The notes: a model not told the origin generated them from the sequence alone. DNA of 64,000 nucleotides from UBA668 sp043721915 (GCA_043721915.1 JAYSPV010000051.1:1-64000); one strand, 5' to 3'; counted from the first letter of the stretch, positions 52,591-60,505 are shown. Made by a program: numbers and translations.

Positions 52591-52959
52591 ATGGCCACCA
52601 ACCAGTCAGCACTCGATTTCGCCCACGCCGCCCGGCTGCTCGGGCGCGAAGCGCGTCGTCGCGGCCTGGTGGCCCCCAGCTACCGCTGCCCGCCGCGCAT
52701 CGTGGGCGTGCAGCGGTCACTTCGCCGTTACCCCCAGGGTGGTGCTGTGGTCGCCGTTCAGCTCAAAGGCAGGCCCTGGCTGGCAGTGCTCGGCGACATG
52801 ATCGAGGGTGTGGTCGTCGCCAACAGCCTGCTCCCGCCGCATGCCGATCGGTTGCGCACCGATCTGTGGCAGCTGGTCGGCGCACAGCCCACGCAAGTGC
52901 CCGCGGCCAAGGCCGTACGCGGCACGCCGCCTGCAACGGAGATGGCCAAGGTGGCCTGA
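52591..52959 (+). CDS. small hypothetical protein
   Basis: A 122-residue, basic, soluble protein that I do not recognise. It contains APSYRCPPRIVGVQRSLRR and a hydrophobic core VVAVQLKGRPWLAVLGDMIEG, with no signal peptide or known motif. ATG 52591 follows a CACGAT hexamer by six bases, close to the leaderless pattern. It is divergent from the nuclease gene and converges on the exported hydrolase with 15 bases between. Confidence 0.68.
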   Translation: MATNQSALDFAHAARLLGREARRRGLVAPSYRCPPRIVGVQRSLRRYPQGGAVVAVQLKGRPWLAVLGDMIEGVVVANSLLPPHADRLRTDLWQLVGAQPTQVPAAKAVRGTPPATEMAKVA

Positions 52960-52974
52960 TGCTGTTGCCTGCCG

Positions 52975-54951
52975 CTACTGCGGCAGGAAGAAGTAGAGCA
53001 CCACCGTCTGGCCCGGCGGCACGCTCGGTTTCGCGCCGGAGAGGTCGTCGGTGTCGAACGCCGCTGGCCCCATCGCCAGCACGATGAACAGGTCGCCGTT
53101 GGGAGCGAGGAAGCCGAACTCGACGGTGTCGTCGATGCCCAGGTCTTGGCTGCCCAATGACTGGAACCCTGCGTCGGCCAGCGTGGCTCCGAAGGCGTCA
53201 GCGGCGCCTTGTGCGTCGAGGGTGGTCGTGCGCGTCTCGCCGTAGCCGAGCGTGTCGGTGAGGCCCAGCGCGGCGTTCACTGCCGGCAACGACACGACCT
53301 CGCTGTACTCGGTGGGGATCACCAGATCGCCCCACCACTCGGGCTGCTCGATCGCAGGGTCGGGGTCGCAGACGGTGCCCTCGTCGGGGAGCGTCAGGTC
53401 GGCGAGAAGGGCACCCTCGATCTCGGTGACACATGTGCTGGCGAGGAGCTGGCCGTGGCCTTCCCCGGTGAACGTGACAAGTGCGGCGTTCGGGCCCATC
53501 GCCGCCGCCATCTCTTCGGCCCAGCGGAACGGTGTGGCCGGGTCGTTGGTGCCGCCGATCACCACGATCGGGCCATTGCCCGTGTAGTCCAACTGTGCCT
53601 GTTCCACATCGGTGCCCACCAGTTCGGCACAGCCATCGCTGTCGGTGTCGGTGAGGTCCTCGAGCGTCGTGTCGGCACCGAAGCGAGGTGCCTTCTCGAG
53701 GATCTCCTTCAGCAACGCTTCCGGGTCGTCGGGCGGCTGCGAGGTGATGCCGCTCGCGCAGCGAATGATGCCGAACGACTGGAACAACGAGGTGAACGTG
53801 CCGTCGGCGTTGCGACCGTTGTAATCGTCGGCCAGCGCGAAGATGCCGGCCGGGTCGCCGGCTTCCGCCTTGGCGAGCGCATCGGCCAGCACCGGCCACT
53901 CTGACTCCGAGTAGAGGGCGGCCGAGGTGGCGGTGCCGAGCGTGCTCTGGTTGCCCAAGCGGCCGTCGCTGTTGGGGATCGGGTTGTCGTCGAGTTTCGT
54001 CAGCAATGCGTCCCAGCGGGCGCCGACGTCGGGGGCATTGAATGGGCACGCCGCATCGTCCTGGCACCACTTGGCCCAGTCGTTGAACGCCCCCTCGAAG
54101 CCCACGAGCTGGGTGAGGTACTGCTCTTCGATGGTGTCGCCATTGGGCTCGTACGCGCTGTCGAGGACCATCGCTCGCACGTTGTCGGGGAACAGCGTGG
54201 CGTACACGCCGCCGAGGTACGTGCCGTAGGAGATGCCGAGGAAGCTGATCTGTTCGTCGCCGAGCCCGGCGCGGATCGTGTCCATGTCGCGGGCGGTGAA
54301 CTCGGTGGAATAGAACTTCAGCGTGTCGCCGTAGCGCTCGATGCACCCGTCGGTGAAGCCCTGATCGGCCTCGTCGAGGAGCGCCTGCTCTTCGGGTGTG
54401 TCGGGTGTGTCGTCGAGGTACAGGTGCTCGTCCTGGAAGGCGTCGTCGACGCACTGGATGCCGTTGCTGCGGTCCACGCCGCGTGGGTCGAAGCCGACCA
54501 GGTCGAAGTGGTCGAGGCCGAGCTCGGCTTGGATGGTCAGGCCGCTGTACGCGATCGGGTCGAACCCGCTGCCGCCGGGGCCGCCGGGGTTGAACAGCAC
54601 TGCGCCCTCACGATCGGAGGTTGCCGGTGCACGAACCATTGCGATGTCGATCGTCTCCCCGGTGGGGTCGTCGTAGTCCAGCGGCACGGGCAGCGTGGCG
54701 CACTCGAGCTCCTCGTCGGTGACGGCCTCGTCGTCGCATTCACCCCACTCGATGGTTGCGAGGTCGGGCCCGTCCGGGTCGGTGTCAGGGGTGCTGTCGG
54801 AGGACGCTGTGGTGTCGTCCGTCGTCTCGGGCGAGGTCTCGGCTGTGGAGGTGCGTTCCTGCACTTCCACGCCCGAGTCGGAGCTGCATCCAGCCGCGAG
54901 AACCGCCGCGGCGGTGAAGATGATGCCAAGAACCCGTCGCCTCGCTCGCAT
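52975..54951 (-). CDS. exported alpha/beta-hydrolase, TAP/tripeptidyl-aminopeptidase type (lipoprotein)
   Basis: 658 residues. The N-terminal signal ends VLAAGCSS, a lipobox-like cleavage site, then a Thr/Asp-rich linker to about 65. The hydrolase opens CATLPVPLDYDDPTG and has VLFNPGGPGGSG (oxyanion), FLGISYGTYLGG (Ser nucleophile), VIGGTNDPATPFRWAEE (Asp) and FTGEGHGQLL (His). The TAP-like C-terminal part is followed by about 100 extra residues. It likely trims peptides or esters outside the cell. Its triad is intact, unlike the degenerate homologue fused to the cyclase at 19931. Confidence 0.88.
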   Translation of the reverse strand: MRARRRVLGIIFTAAAVLAAGCSSDSGVEVQERTSTAETSPETTDDTTASSDSTPDTDPDGPDLATIEWGECDDEAVTDEELECATLPVPLDYDDPTGETIDIAMVRAPATSDREGAVLFNPGGPGGSGFDPIAYSGLTIQAELGLDHFDLVGFDPRGVDRSNGIQCVDDAFQDEHLYLDDTPDTPEEQALLDEADQGFTDGCIERYGDTLKFYSTEFTARDMDTIRAGLGDEQISFLGISYGTYLGGVYATLFPDNVRAMVLDSAYEPNGDTIEEQYLTQLVGFEGAFNDWAKWCQDDAACPFNAPDVGARWDALLTKLDDNPIPNSDGRLGNQSTLGTATSAALYSESEWPVLADALAKAEAGDPAGIFALADDYNGRNADGTFTSLFQSFGIIRCASGITSQPPDDPEALLKEILEKAPRFGADTTLEDLTDTDSDGCAELVGTDVEQAQLDYTGNGPIVVIGGTNDPATPFRWAEEMAAAMGPNAALVTFTGEGHGQLLASTCVTEIEGALLADLTLPDEGTVCDPDPAIEQPEWWGDLVIPTEYSEVVSLPAVNAALGLTDTLGYGETRTTTLDAQGAADAFGATLADAGFQSLGSQDLGIDDTVEFGFLAPNGDLFIVLAMGPAAFDTDDLSGAKPSVPPGQTVVLYFFLPQ

Positions 54952-55008
54952 GGGGCCACCGTAGTGGCCGCCTATGCGTTGGTGACATCAGCAGGCTGGC
55001 GCGGTGGC

Positions 55009-55175
55009 TTCTGGGGCTGCTCCGTCCCACAGCGGCTTCCGGGGCTGATTCGTCTCCGACTCCGGGACGATCGGCGCATTACTTGCGGACGCAATGAAGC
55101 CGCCTTCTGGGGCTGGCCCGTCCCAAATCGGCAACAGGGGCTGCATCGTCTCCAACTCCGGGACGATGCAGCCCC
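55009..55175. repeat. 96-bp-period direct repeat, two units
   Basis: Unit 1 is 55009-55071 and unit 2 is 55105-55167; about 53 of 63 bases agree, both opening TTCTGGGGCTG and ending ACTCCGGGACGAT. They fill most of the 268-base space between the exported hydrolase and the TIGR03086 gene. The minus strand reads through as an open frame of 71 codons with a repeated WDG-x-APE pattern, but I see no start context and treat it as a non-coding element. Confidence 0.8.
55137..55175 (-). terminator. 14-bp perfect hairpin in repeat unit 2
   Basis: GGGGCTGCATCGTC (55137-55150) is exactly complementary to GACGATGCAGCCCC (55162-55175) with an 11-base loop. It lies 45 bases downstream of the TIGR03086 stop on the minus strand and could end that transcript, although no T-run follows. 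Confidence 0.5.
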
Positions 55176-55219
55176 GGAAACAAAGGGGTGAGTGACGCGG
55201 CAACCCCGCCGCGAGTCAG

Positions 55220-55765
55220 TCAGACCTGGCGGCCGAGGAACTTCAGGAACTCGGTCTGAGCGTCGTCACCCTCGGCAGCCTCGATCTTCGGGCCGAACAC
55301 GCCGGGCATGCGGATCATCGCGTCCATCGGCTTGAGCCCGCTGTAGGCGCCGGCGACGGCGTCGGCATCGAGTTGCTCGTCGCCGCCGACTGCGCGGGCG
55401 AGATCCCAGGTGTGGACCAGGATGTCGGTGCACATCAAGCGGCCGATCGCCTGCTCGGCGGGCATCGGGCCGAACGGGCCCTGCACAGTGGTGCTGAGGT
55501 CGGCGGTGGAAACCGCCGCGAGTGCTGCATCGCGGGCGGCGTTCCAGCTGCCGACCGGGTCGGCGGCGTCGGCCTCGACAGCGGTGCTGCCAGTGAGGCC
55601 GGCGACGATGCCGTTCATCCCGCCGACGACGTGGCCGACGACGTCGGCAGCGGTCCAGCCGTCACAGGGGGCGGCGTTGCCCCAGGCATCGGCCGGCGCG
55701 GCCTGCACGCGGGCATCGAAACTGTCGACGAGTTGGGTGTAGCGGGCGATCACTTCTTGGCTCAT
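55220..55765 (-). CDS. TIGR03086 / mycothiol-dependent maleylpyruvate isomerase-like protein
   Basis: A 181-residue DinB-like four-helix protein: CDGWTAADVVGHVVGGM supplies the first metal His and DILVHTWDLARAVG the second, as in the actinobacterial TIGR03086 and MDMPI-type proteins. These are thought to be metal-dependent, thiol-using transferases; the reaction here is unknown. ATG 55765. It lies 42 bases after the amidohydrolase gene and may belong to the same transcript. Confidence 0.85.
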   Translation of the reverse strand: MSQEVIARYTQLVDSFDARVQAAPADAWGNAAPCDGWTAADVVGHVVGGMNGIVAGLTGSTAVEADAADPVGSWNAARDAALAAVSTADLSTTVQGPFGPMPAEQAIGRLMCTDILVHTWDLARAVGGDEQLDADAVAGAYSGLKPMDAMIRMPGVFGPKIEAAEGDDAQTEFLKFLGRQV

Positions 55766-55807
55766 GCACGCGAACGTACACCCAGTTACCCCCGACAGGG
55801 CCAGCGG

Positions 55808-56992
55808 TCAGCTGGCCTTTGCGGCCGCCCGTGGGAACACGCGCAGGAAGTTCGCCGAGTTGAACTTGTCGCTCACCGACTGCGGCATGCGTTGGAGGCT
55901 GGCCTCGAAGCGGGCGATCGGGTCGCGGCCGCCTTCGGTGTGCGGGTAGTCGCTGGAGAACAGGTACAGCTCGTCGTTGGACTGGTCGACGCAGCGGGCC
56001 ACGTCTTCGAACACGAACGGGGTGAAGCCCATCTGCTCGGTGATCTGCTCGGAGGGTGTGCGGGTGAACCGCTTCAGCCCGTCGTCCACCCTCGAGTACG
56101 CCTTGTGGATGTGGTCCAGCTGCACCAGCATCTGGGGCACCCAGCCGGCGCCGAGCTCCACCGAGGCCAGCTTCAGCTGCGGGAAGTCCTCCAGCACGCC
56201 GTCGAGCACCATCATCGACACGAACGTCTCGATGCCCTGGTGCAGCACCGCTGCGTCGCGTGCGCGCACGTTCTCGCCGCCGCCCATCCAGTCGCGGGTT
56301 GCGGCGCGGCCGTTGTTGCTCCACGCCGTGCCGAGCTGCAACGGGTTGCCGCCGACGTGGAACACGACCGGCACCTGGGCCTCCTGCAGCATCGCCCAGA
56401 TCGGGTAGAAGTCCACGTGGGTGGGGGAGCGTTCGCCGGCCAGGCGGTGCGGCACCCACATCGCTTCCAGACCGTGCTCCAGTGCCCACTGCACCTCGGC
56501 GATGGCCAGCTCCGGGTTCTCCAACGGGATCGCGGCGACACCCATCAGCCGCTCGTCGATCGAGCAGAAGTCGGCCATGTGGCGGTTGTGGGCGCGGGCG
56601 CCGCCGTAGCGCAGGCGGTCCTCGATCTTGCTGCTCGGGCTGAACGGCATGTGCAGGCTGTGCGTCGCGAACACCAGCTGCTTGACGAAGCCGAGCATGT
56701 CGGAGGCGACGACGCGGTCGTGCTTGTCGAACGAGCCGAGTGCCTGGATCTCCTTGACGTCCTGGATCATCCGGTCGCCGAGCGCCACGAGCGAGCGCTT
56801 GTGTTCCTCGCTGTGCCGCTTGCCGTTGCCGACGATGACGGCGACCTCTTCGTCGGTGACGATCGAGCGGCCGTAGTCCACCAGCGGCAATTCGTCGCGC
56901 AGATCGGGGTCCGCGTACGCCCGCAGGAAGTCGGGCAGCTCCATGATGTGCGTGTCGGCGTCGTACAGCACACGGTCACCGGCGTAGGTCAT
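55808..56992 (-). CDS. amidohydrolase family protein (amidohydrolase 2)
   Basis: A 394-residue TIM-barrel hydrolase or decarboxylase of the ACMSD-like group: YDADTHIMELPDFL near the start (metal ligands), VFHVGGNPLQLG in the middle with the His ligand, and LYLFSSDYPHTEGGRDPIAR near the C-terminus with the final Asp. Homologues act on aromatic ring-cleavage products or related acids; the substrate is not evident. ATG 56992 is set by a strong GGAGGA ribosome site 5 bases upstream. Confidence 0.86.
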   Translation of the reverse strand: MTYAGDRVLYDADTHIMELPDFLRAYADPDLRDELPLVDYGRSIVTDEEVAVIVGNGKRHSEEHKRSLVALGDRMIQDVKEIQALGSFDKHDRVVASDMLGFVKQLVFATHSLHMPFSPSSKIEDRLRYGGARAHNRHMADFCSIDERLMGVAAIPLENPELAIAEVQWALEHGLEAMWVPHRLAGERSPTHVDFYPIWAMLQEAQVPVVFHVGGNPLQLGTAWSNNGRAATRDWMGGGENVRARDAAVLHQGIETFVSMMVLDGVLEDFPQLKLASVELGAGWVPQMLVQLDHIHKAYSRVDDGLKRFTRTPSEQITEQMGFTPFVFEDVARCVDQSNDELYLFSSDYPHTEGGRDPIARFEASLQRMPQSVSDKFNSANFLRVFPRAAAKAS

Positions 56993-57051
56993 CGGGTTCC
57001 TCCAAGCTCGGGCGAGTCGGCCAAGTGTCGCACGTCGGACGCCGCGCGGCA

Positions 57052-57057
57052 TACGAT
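57052..57057 (+). promoter_or_regulatory. -10-like TACGAT of the MerB-like gene
   Basis: TACGAT, six bases (TGGGGG), ATG 57064. Identical hexamer and spacing to the element at 2624. The G-run could also serve as a weak ribosome site. Confidence 0.48.
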
Positions 57058-57063
57058 TGGGGG

Positions 57064-57714
57064 ATGACGCCGCTCGAGTTCCGGCTCGGGATCTATCGCC
57101 ACTTCGTCGAGGTCGGCAGCGCGCCCGGCCGCGCCCACCTCGCCACGATCGTCGGCGATCTGGCAGCGACCGACGAGCTGCTTCGGCAGTTGCACGAGCA
57201 GCACATGCTGGTGCTCGACGACCGCCCCCATCGCCTGGGCGAGATTCGCATGGCGCTGCCGTTCGCCGCCGAACCCACCGACTTCCGGGTCACCACCTCA
57301 CGGGGTGTGTGGTGGGCGAACTGCGCGTGGGATTCGCTGGCGATGTTGGCCGCGCTGCACAGCGACGGTCGCATCGAGTCCACCTGGTCGGACAGTGGTG
57401 CACCGCTCGAGCTCCGCGTCGTCGATGGCGACCTCGACGACGTCGATGGTTTCATTCACTTCGCTCGGCCGGCGGTCGTGTGGTGGGACGACATCGTCCT
57501 CACTTGAAGCACCATCTGTTTCCTTCGGTCGAAGGAGCTCGAACCCGAGGTTGGTGCCACCGCAACGCTCGCGCAGATGTGGGAGCTCTCACAGGCGTGG
57601 TACGGCGACCGGTTGGATGCGTCGTATGCGCCGAGAAGCCTGGCCGCCACGCAGCAACTGCTCGATGACGTCGGGTTGACCGCCGCGTTCTGGCAACTCG
57701 CTCCAGGTGCGTGA
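57064..57714 (+). CDS. MerB-like organometal lyase, candidate selenoprotein (in-frame TGA at 57505)
   Basis: Read through one TGA, the frame gives 216 residues, close to MerB (about 212). The first 147 show a winged-helix-like start, FRVTTSRGVWWANCAWDSL (Cys87 and Asp90, matching MerB Cys96 and Asp99) and VVWWDDIVLT. Codon 148 is TGA, then STICFLRSKELEPE continues in the same frame to ATLAQMWELSQAWYGDRLD and a stop at 57712. Position 148 aligns with MerB catalytic Cys159 (Cys87 to 148 is 61 residues, against 63). MerB cleaves carbon-mercury bonds with these thiols. A hairpin fitting a bacterial SECIS follows the TGA. I infer selenocysteine; a plain nonsense mutation remains possible. No sel genes or other mercury genes are in view. 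Confidence 0.75.
57520..57537 (+). promoter_or_regulatory. candidate bacterial SECIS hairpin
   Basis: TTCCTTC (57520-57526) pairs with GAAGGAG (57531-57537): six Watson-Crick pairs and one G-T, with the tetraloop GGTC. The loop begins 19 bases after the TGA at 57505-57507 and starts with GG, meeting the usual bacterial SECIS criteria of a short stem, a G early in the apical loop and 16-37 bases from UGA to loop. Confidence 0.6.
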
Positions 57715-57753
57715 GGCAGGGCGTCAACGCCGCCGGCAGTAACGTGCCCACAG

Positions 57754-57840
57754 GCCCGGGTGGCGGAATTGGCAGACGCGGGGGGCTTAAACCCCCCTTC
57801 TCGAAAGAGAGTGCGGGTTCGAACCCCGCCCCGGGCACCA
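57754..57840 (+). tRNA. tRNA-Leu (anticodon TAA)
   Basis: Class II tRNA with acceptor GCCCGGG/CCCGGGC, a G-rich anticodon stem around loop CTTAAAC (anticodon TAA), a long variable arm (TTCTCGAAAGAGAGT) and T-arm GCGGGTTCGAACCCCGC. The 3' CCA is encoded. UUA codons are rare in such GC-rich genomes. Confidence 0.95.
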
Positions 57841-57961
57841 CATGTGAGCCGAGATGATGTGTGCTGAAGCCTCGTCGCTCTGCGGGGGCCTGGTATCCAG
57901 GTTCGCTGTCATGCATCGAGAGGCTGTAGACACCGCAGACGAGCGAGCCACCCGACACGGG

Positions 57962-58336
57962 TCAGGCAGTGTCGTCGGTCCACCGCAGGTGGGTGGAGCG
58001 GTGGGGGAGTTCATCGTCGGGAGTCTGTGTCAGGTACACCTTCAGGTCTCTCTTGTTGCCGGGTTTGCCATCGAAGTTCCCGATGATGACTGCGATCGTG
58101 GTCGGTGGGGCGGTCGGCTTCACGTAGATGGACTGGGTGATGTACCCGACGTGAGGTCGTCCCTCGGAGAGATACGGATCGAGCTGGCTGTACTCGCCGT
58201 CGAAGATCCAGCCATCGGTGGACATCCAGTCTTTGTACGCGGCTGTGAGTTCTTGGATCGTGTACCTGCTGACGCGAAAGCCGTCATGGGAGTCGTCGAT
58301 CGGTTGCGCGGTAGCTGGCACGGGGATCCCGTGCAC
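57962..58336 (-). CDS. hypothetical protein overlapping the vapC 3' end
   Basis: A 124-residue frame starting with GTG 58336 and overlapping vapC by 53 bases. Residues such as YTIQELTAAYKDWMSTDGWIF and RDLKVYLTQTPDDE look like a genuine folded protein, but I recognise no family. The N-terminus gives no signal peptide or clear start. It may be the remnant of a longer exported protein whose 5' part was lost when the vapBC block arrived; the overlap supports this. Confidence 0.45.
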   Translation of the reverse strand: MHGIPVPATAQPIDDSHDGFRVSRYTIQELTAAYKDWMSTDGWIFDGEYSQLDPYLSEGRPHVGYITQSIYVKPTAPPTTIAVIIGNFDGKPGNKRDLKVYLTQTPDDELPHRSTHLRWTDDTA

Positions 58337-58835
58337 GCCGGAGTCCCCTCGTGTTGAGGGGACTCAAACTCTCAGCGATTTCGACGGTTGCAGTTGTTGT
58401 GATCGGTGCTGCGGCGGCATCGACGGGGTTGGCGACGTGAAAGCCTGCTGAACTCGCTGCTTCGCAGAGGCGGCGATCGGCACTACTGAACACCTCGGCA
58501 CCTACGAGGTGTGCAGCCGCGAGATGCACGGCGTCGTAGCCCCGCAGGCTGTACGTCGTGGCTAGATCGCCAGCCAGTCGCATCAAATCCTCGTCGATCT
58601 CGACCACGGACATCTGTGACCACAGCATCTCCAGACCGGCTACCGCGCTGCGGAACGCTGCAGCAGTGATCCGTCGCTGTCGCTGGGCAGCAGCGAGCGC
58701 GGCGCGGGCCTCGACGTGAGCAACCCTGACCGTAGCCAGCACGTCGGGCTCGTCCCAGATCTCGGCGGCCTCTGCTGTGCCGACTTCGTCGATGAGCAGC
58801 TTGATGAGCGTGGACGTGTCGACGTAGGCGATCAC
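58284..58835 (-). CDS. vapC: PIN-domain toxin VapC
   Basis: A probable ribonuclease of 183 residues. PIN acidic residues are in YVDTSTLIKLL, HVEARAALAA, YDAVHLAAA and SSADRRL. The PIN fold ends near residue 140 (FHVANPVDA); about 43 further residues are low-complexity and run through a 10-bp inverted repeat, so the stop may have been displaced. ATG 58835 overlaps the vapB stop (ATGA), the usual antitoxin-first order. Confidence 0.88.
   Translation of the reverse strand: MIAYVDTSTLIKLLIDEVGTAEAAEIWDEPDVLATVRVAHVEARAALAAAQRQRRITAAAFRSAVAGLEMLWSQMSVVEIDEDLMRLAGDLATTYSLRGYDAVHLAAAHLVGAEVFSSADRRLCEAASSAGFHVANPVDAAAAPITTTATVEIAESLSPLNTRGLRRARDPRASYRATDRRLP
58341..58365. repeat. 10-bp perfect inverted repeat in the vapC tail
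   Basis: GAGTCCCCTC and GAGGGGACTC flank a 5-base loop. It lies inside the abnormal C-terminal extension of vapC and just before the start of the hypothetical gene at 58336. No T-run follows on either strand. Confidence 0.8.
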
Positions 58836-59116
58836 TGGCGCTGCTCGGCCACCAACTCGCTGACCGGGCCGGATGCTCGGAGTGGCACTGGACGTTGGCG
58901 CACCTTCGACGTCGGTGGGCGAACGAGACCGGCTTCGATCAACGCTGCGAGTTTGTCCGTCGGCTCATCGGCGAGGCCGCTGAGCCGGGCGATGGGTCGA
59001 CCGCGGTCGGTCACGACGACCTCGATGCCTGCCTCGACCTGATCGAGGTAGCGACTGAGGTTGTTCTTGAGGTCGCGAACCCCGACCTCGATCCGTGTCG
59101 ATGTGGCTACCTTCAT
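58832..59116 (-). CDS. vapB: Phd/YefM-type antitoxin (VapB partner)
   Basis: A 94-residue antitoxin: EVGVRDLKNNLSRYLDQVEAG and VVVTDRGRPIARLSGL form the Phd/YefM DNA-binding fold; the rest is the charged, flexible toxin-binding tail. It precedes and overlaps vapC by four bases. ATG 59116 follows a TACACT element whose flank GTAGCTAC is palindromic and could be the operator. The 263 bases upstream, to the SDR gene, contain no gene I can support. Confidence 0.88.
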   Translation of the reverse strand: MKVATSTRIEVGVRDLKNNLSRYLDQVEAGIEVVVTDRGRPIARLSGLADEPTDKLAALIEAGLVRPPTSKVRQRPVPLRASGPVSELVAEQRQ

Positions 59117-59123
59117 GAAGTCG

Positions 59124-59129
59124 AGTGTA
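59124..59129 (-). promoter_or_regulatory. -10-like TACACT of vapBC
   Basis: On the minus strand TACACT is followed by seven bases and ATG 59116. It overlaps the 8-bp palindrome GTAGCTAC (59127-59134), a likely antitoxin site. Confidence 0.48.
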
Positions 59130-59379
59130 GCTACTTGCAGCGGTGATATCGCGGGCTGTTCCCCGAATCGTGCTCCGAGTCGGGATCAGGAGTGTTCGGT
59201 GCCCTACTTCGCCGGAGCGATCGCGACCTGCCCATTCCTGCACAGGACTTGGCCGCACGGAATGGACCGCAGCGGACGAGACCGGATGAGACGGACGACG
59301 ACGGTGGATGTGAGCAGGTCAGATGGACTCTGCCGGGTCTGCAAGCCGTGCGGGGTCTACGGGGCTCTTCGCGAGAGGG

Positions 59380-60249
59380 CTACATCTCGGGGACGTGAAC
59401 TGACTCGGCGGAGCCACCGAGCGCGTCGGCGAGTTCGTCGAACGTCCACTGCTCCTGGCGACGCACCCAGGTCTCTCGGGGGTGCTGCCAGAGCGCGAGC
59501 TTCGATCCGTTGAACGTGACGAGCTGGCTTCGCAGGTGATCGGCTGCTGGGCTGCACAGGTAGACCACCACGCCGGCGATGTCGGCCGGGTCGCCGAAGC
59601 CGATCGATCGTGGCGACGGCGGTTCAGTGCCCCGATTCTCGGCGCGCTGTCGAACGCCCTCGAACACCACCTGGGTCATGTCGGTCTCCGCCACCGGCCA
59701 CAACGCGTTGGTGCGGATGCCGAAACGTCGGAGCTCGACGTCCCACGAGTAGAGCATCCCCATCACGCCCGCCTTCGATGCCGCGTAGTTGGTCTGACCC
59801 ACCGACCCGACGAACGCCGAGCCGGAGATCACCTGCAGCAGCAGGCCGTGTCCCTGCTGGCGCATCGCTCGTACGGCATGACGGCTCACCGACCACGTTC
59901 CCCGGAGGTTGACGGCGATCACCTCGTCGAACTCCTCGGGGGTCATGTTCGCGAGCGTGCGGTCGCGCACGATCCCGGCGTTGTTGACCACGGCGTCGAG
60001 CCCGCCGAACGTGCTGACCGCCGTGTCGACGAGCGCTTCTGCTACTGCATCGTCGGCGACCGACCCCACGACACCCACGGCAGCGCCGCCCGCCGCAATG
60101 ATGCCGGCGACCACCTCGTCGACGAGCGCGCCGGTCGTGCCGTTGACGACGACGTGCGCACCCTGTGCCGCCAGCCCTTCAGCGAAGGCGCGGCCGAGGC
60201 CACGCGTCGATCCGGTCACGATGATGCGTCGCCCTGCCACGTGGTGCAT
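59380..60249 (-). CDS. short-chain dehydrogenase/reductase
   Basis: A 289-residue Rossmann-fold oxidoreductase: IIVTGSTRGLGRAFAEGL (NAD(P) loop), VVNNAGIVRD, VISGSAFVGS and YAASKAG (catalytic Ser, Tyr and Lys). The C-terminal 60 residues extend beyond the usual fold, with FDELADALGGS, as in some multifunctional-protein-type SDRs. The substrate is unknown. ATG 60249 follows TAAGGT by seven bases. Confidence 0.88.
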   Translation of the reverse strand: MHHVAGRRIIVTGSTRGLGRAFAEGLAAQGAHVVVNGTTGALVDEVVAGIIAAGGAAVGVVGSVADDAVAEALVDTAVSTFGGLDAVVNNAGIVRDRTLANMTPEEFDEVIAVNLRGTWSVSRHAVRAMRQQGHGLLLQVISGSAFVGSVGQTNYAASKAGVMGMLYSWDVELRRFGIRTNALWPVAETDMTQVVFEGVRQRAENRGTEPPSPRSIGFGDPADIAGVVVYLCSPAADHLRSQLVTFNGSKLALWQHPRETWVRRQEQWTFDELADALGGSAESVHVPEM

Positions 60250-60256
60250 CCGGTGA

Positions 60257-60262
60257 ACCTTA
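60257..60262 (-). promoter_or_regulatory. -10-like TAAGGT of the SDR gene
   Basis: TAAGGT on the minus strand, seven bases before ATG 60249, in the gap divergent from hipBA. Confidence 0.42.
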
Positions 60263-60435
60263 CGCGACACCTGGTGATGCGTCGATCGCCGGTCATCTCT
60301 CTGTACACCCCATGCGGTCACTGACACTCGTGGTCGCCGTCCTCGCCCAGCGACGAGCGCCCGCAAGATGGGATGCTGCTGAGCCGATGATGACCTTCAC
60401 ACACGGGGCATTGACGAGCAACCGGACAGCCATGA

Positions 60436-60486
60436 GCAAGTTCGTTCACAATCATGAAAGCGAACGAGCTTGCGCATTCATGAATG
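60436..60486. promoter_or_regulatory. hipBA operator candidates
   Basis: Two inverted repeats precede hipB. GCAAGTTCGTT (60436-60446) mirrors AACGAGCTTGC (60463-60473) with one mismatch, and CATTCATGAATG (60475-60486) is a perfect 12-bp palindrome ending 6 bases before the -10 element. They lie in locally AT-richer DNA and suit binding by the HipB helix-turn-helix. Confidence 0.5.
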
Positions 60487-60492
60487 TGCAGG

Positions 60493-60498
60493 TACGCT
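60493..60498 (+). promoter_or_regulatory. -10-like TACGCT of hipBA
   Basis: TACGCT followed by seven bases and ATG 60506; leaderless spacing. The preceding palindromes would place repressor over the promoter. Confidence 0.5.
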
Positions 60499-60505
60499 CT
60501 CAACC

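Noticed and set aside
54988..55203. 71-codon minus-strand frame with a repeated peptide
   Set aside because: It coincides with the 96-bp repeat and has no ribosome site or promoter; better treated as a non-coding repeat, though recorded as a finding.
57305..57679. Frameshift explanation for the MerB-like gene
   Set aside because: The sequence after the TGA continues in the same frame with good similarity, so no base needs to be added or removed.
59192..59398. 68-codon frame between vapB and the SDR gene
   Set aside because: Biased composition, no start context and overlap with the SDR 3' end.
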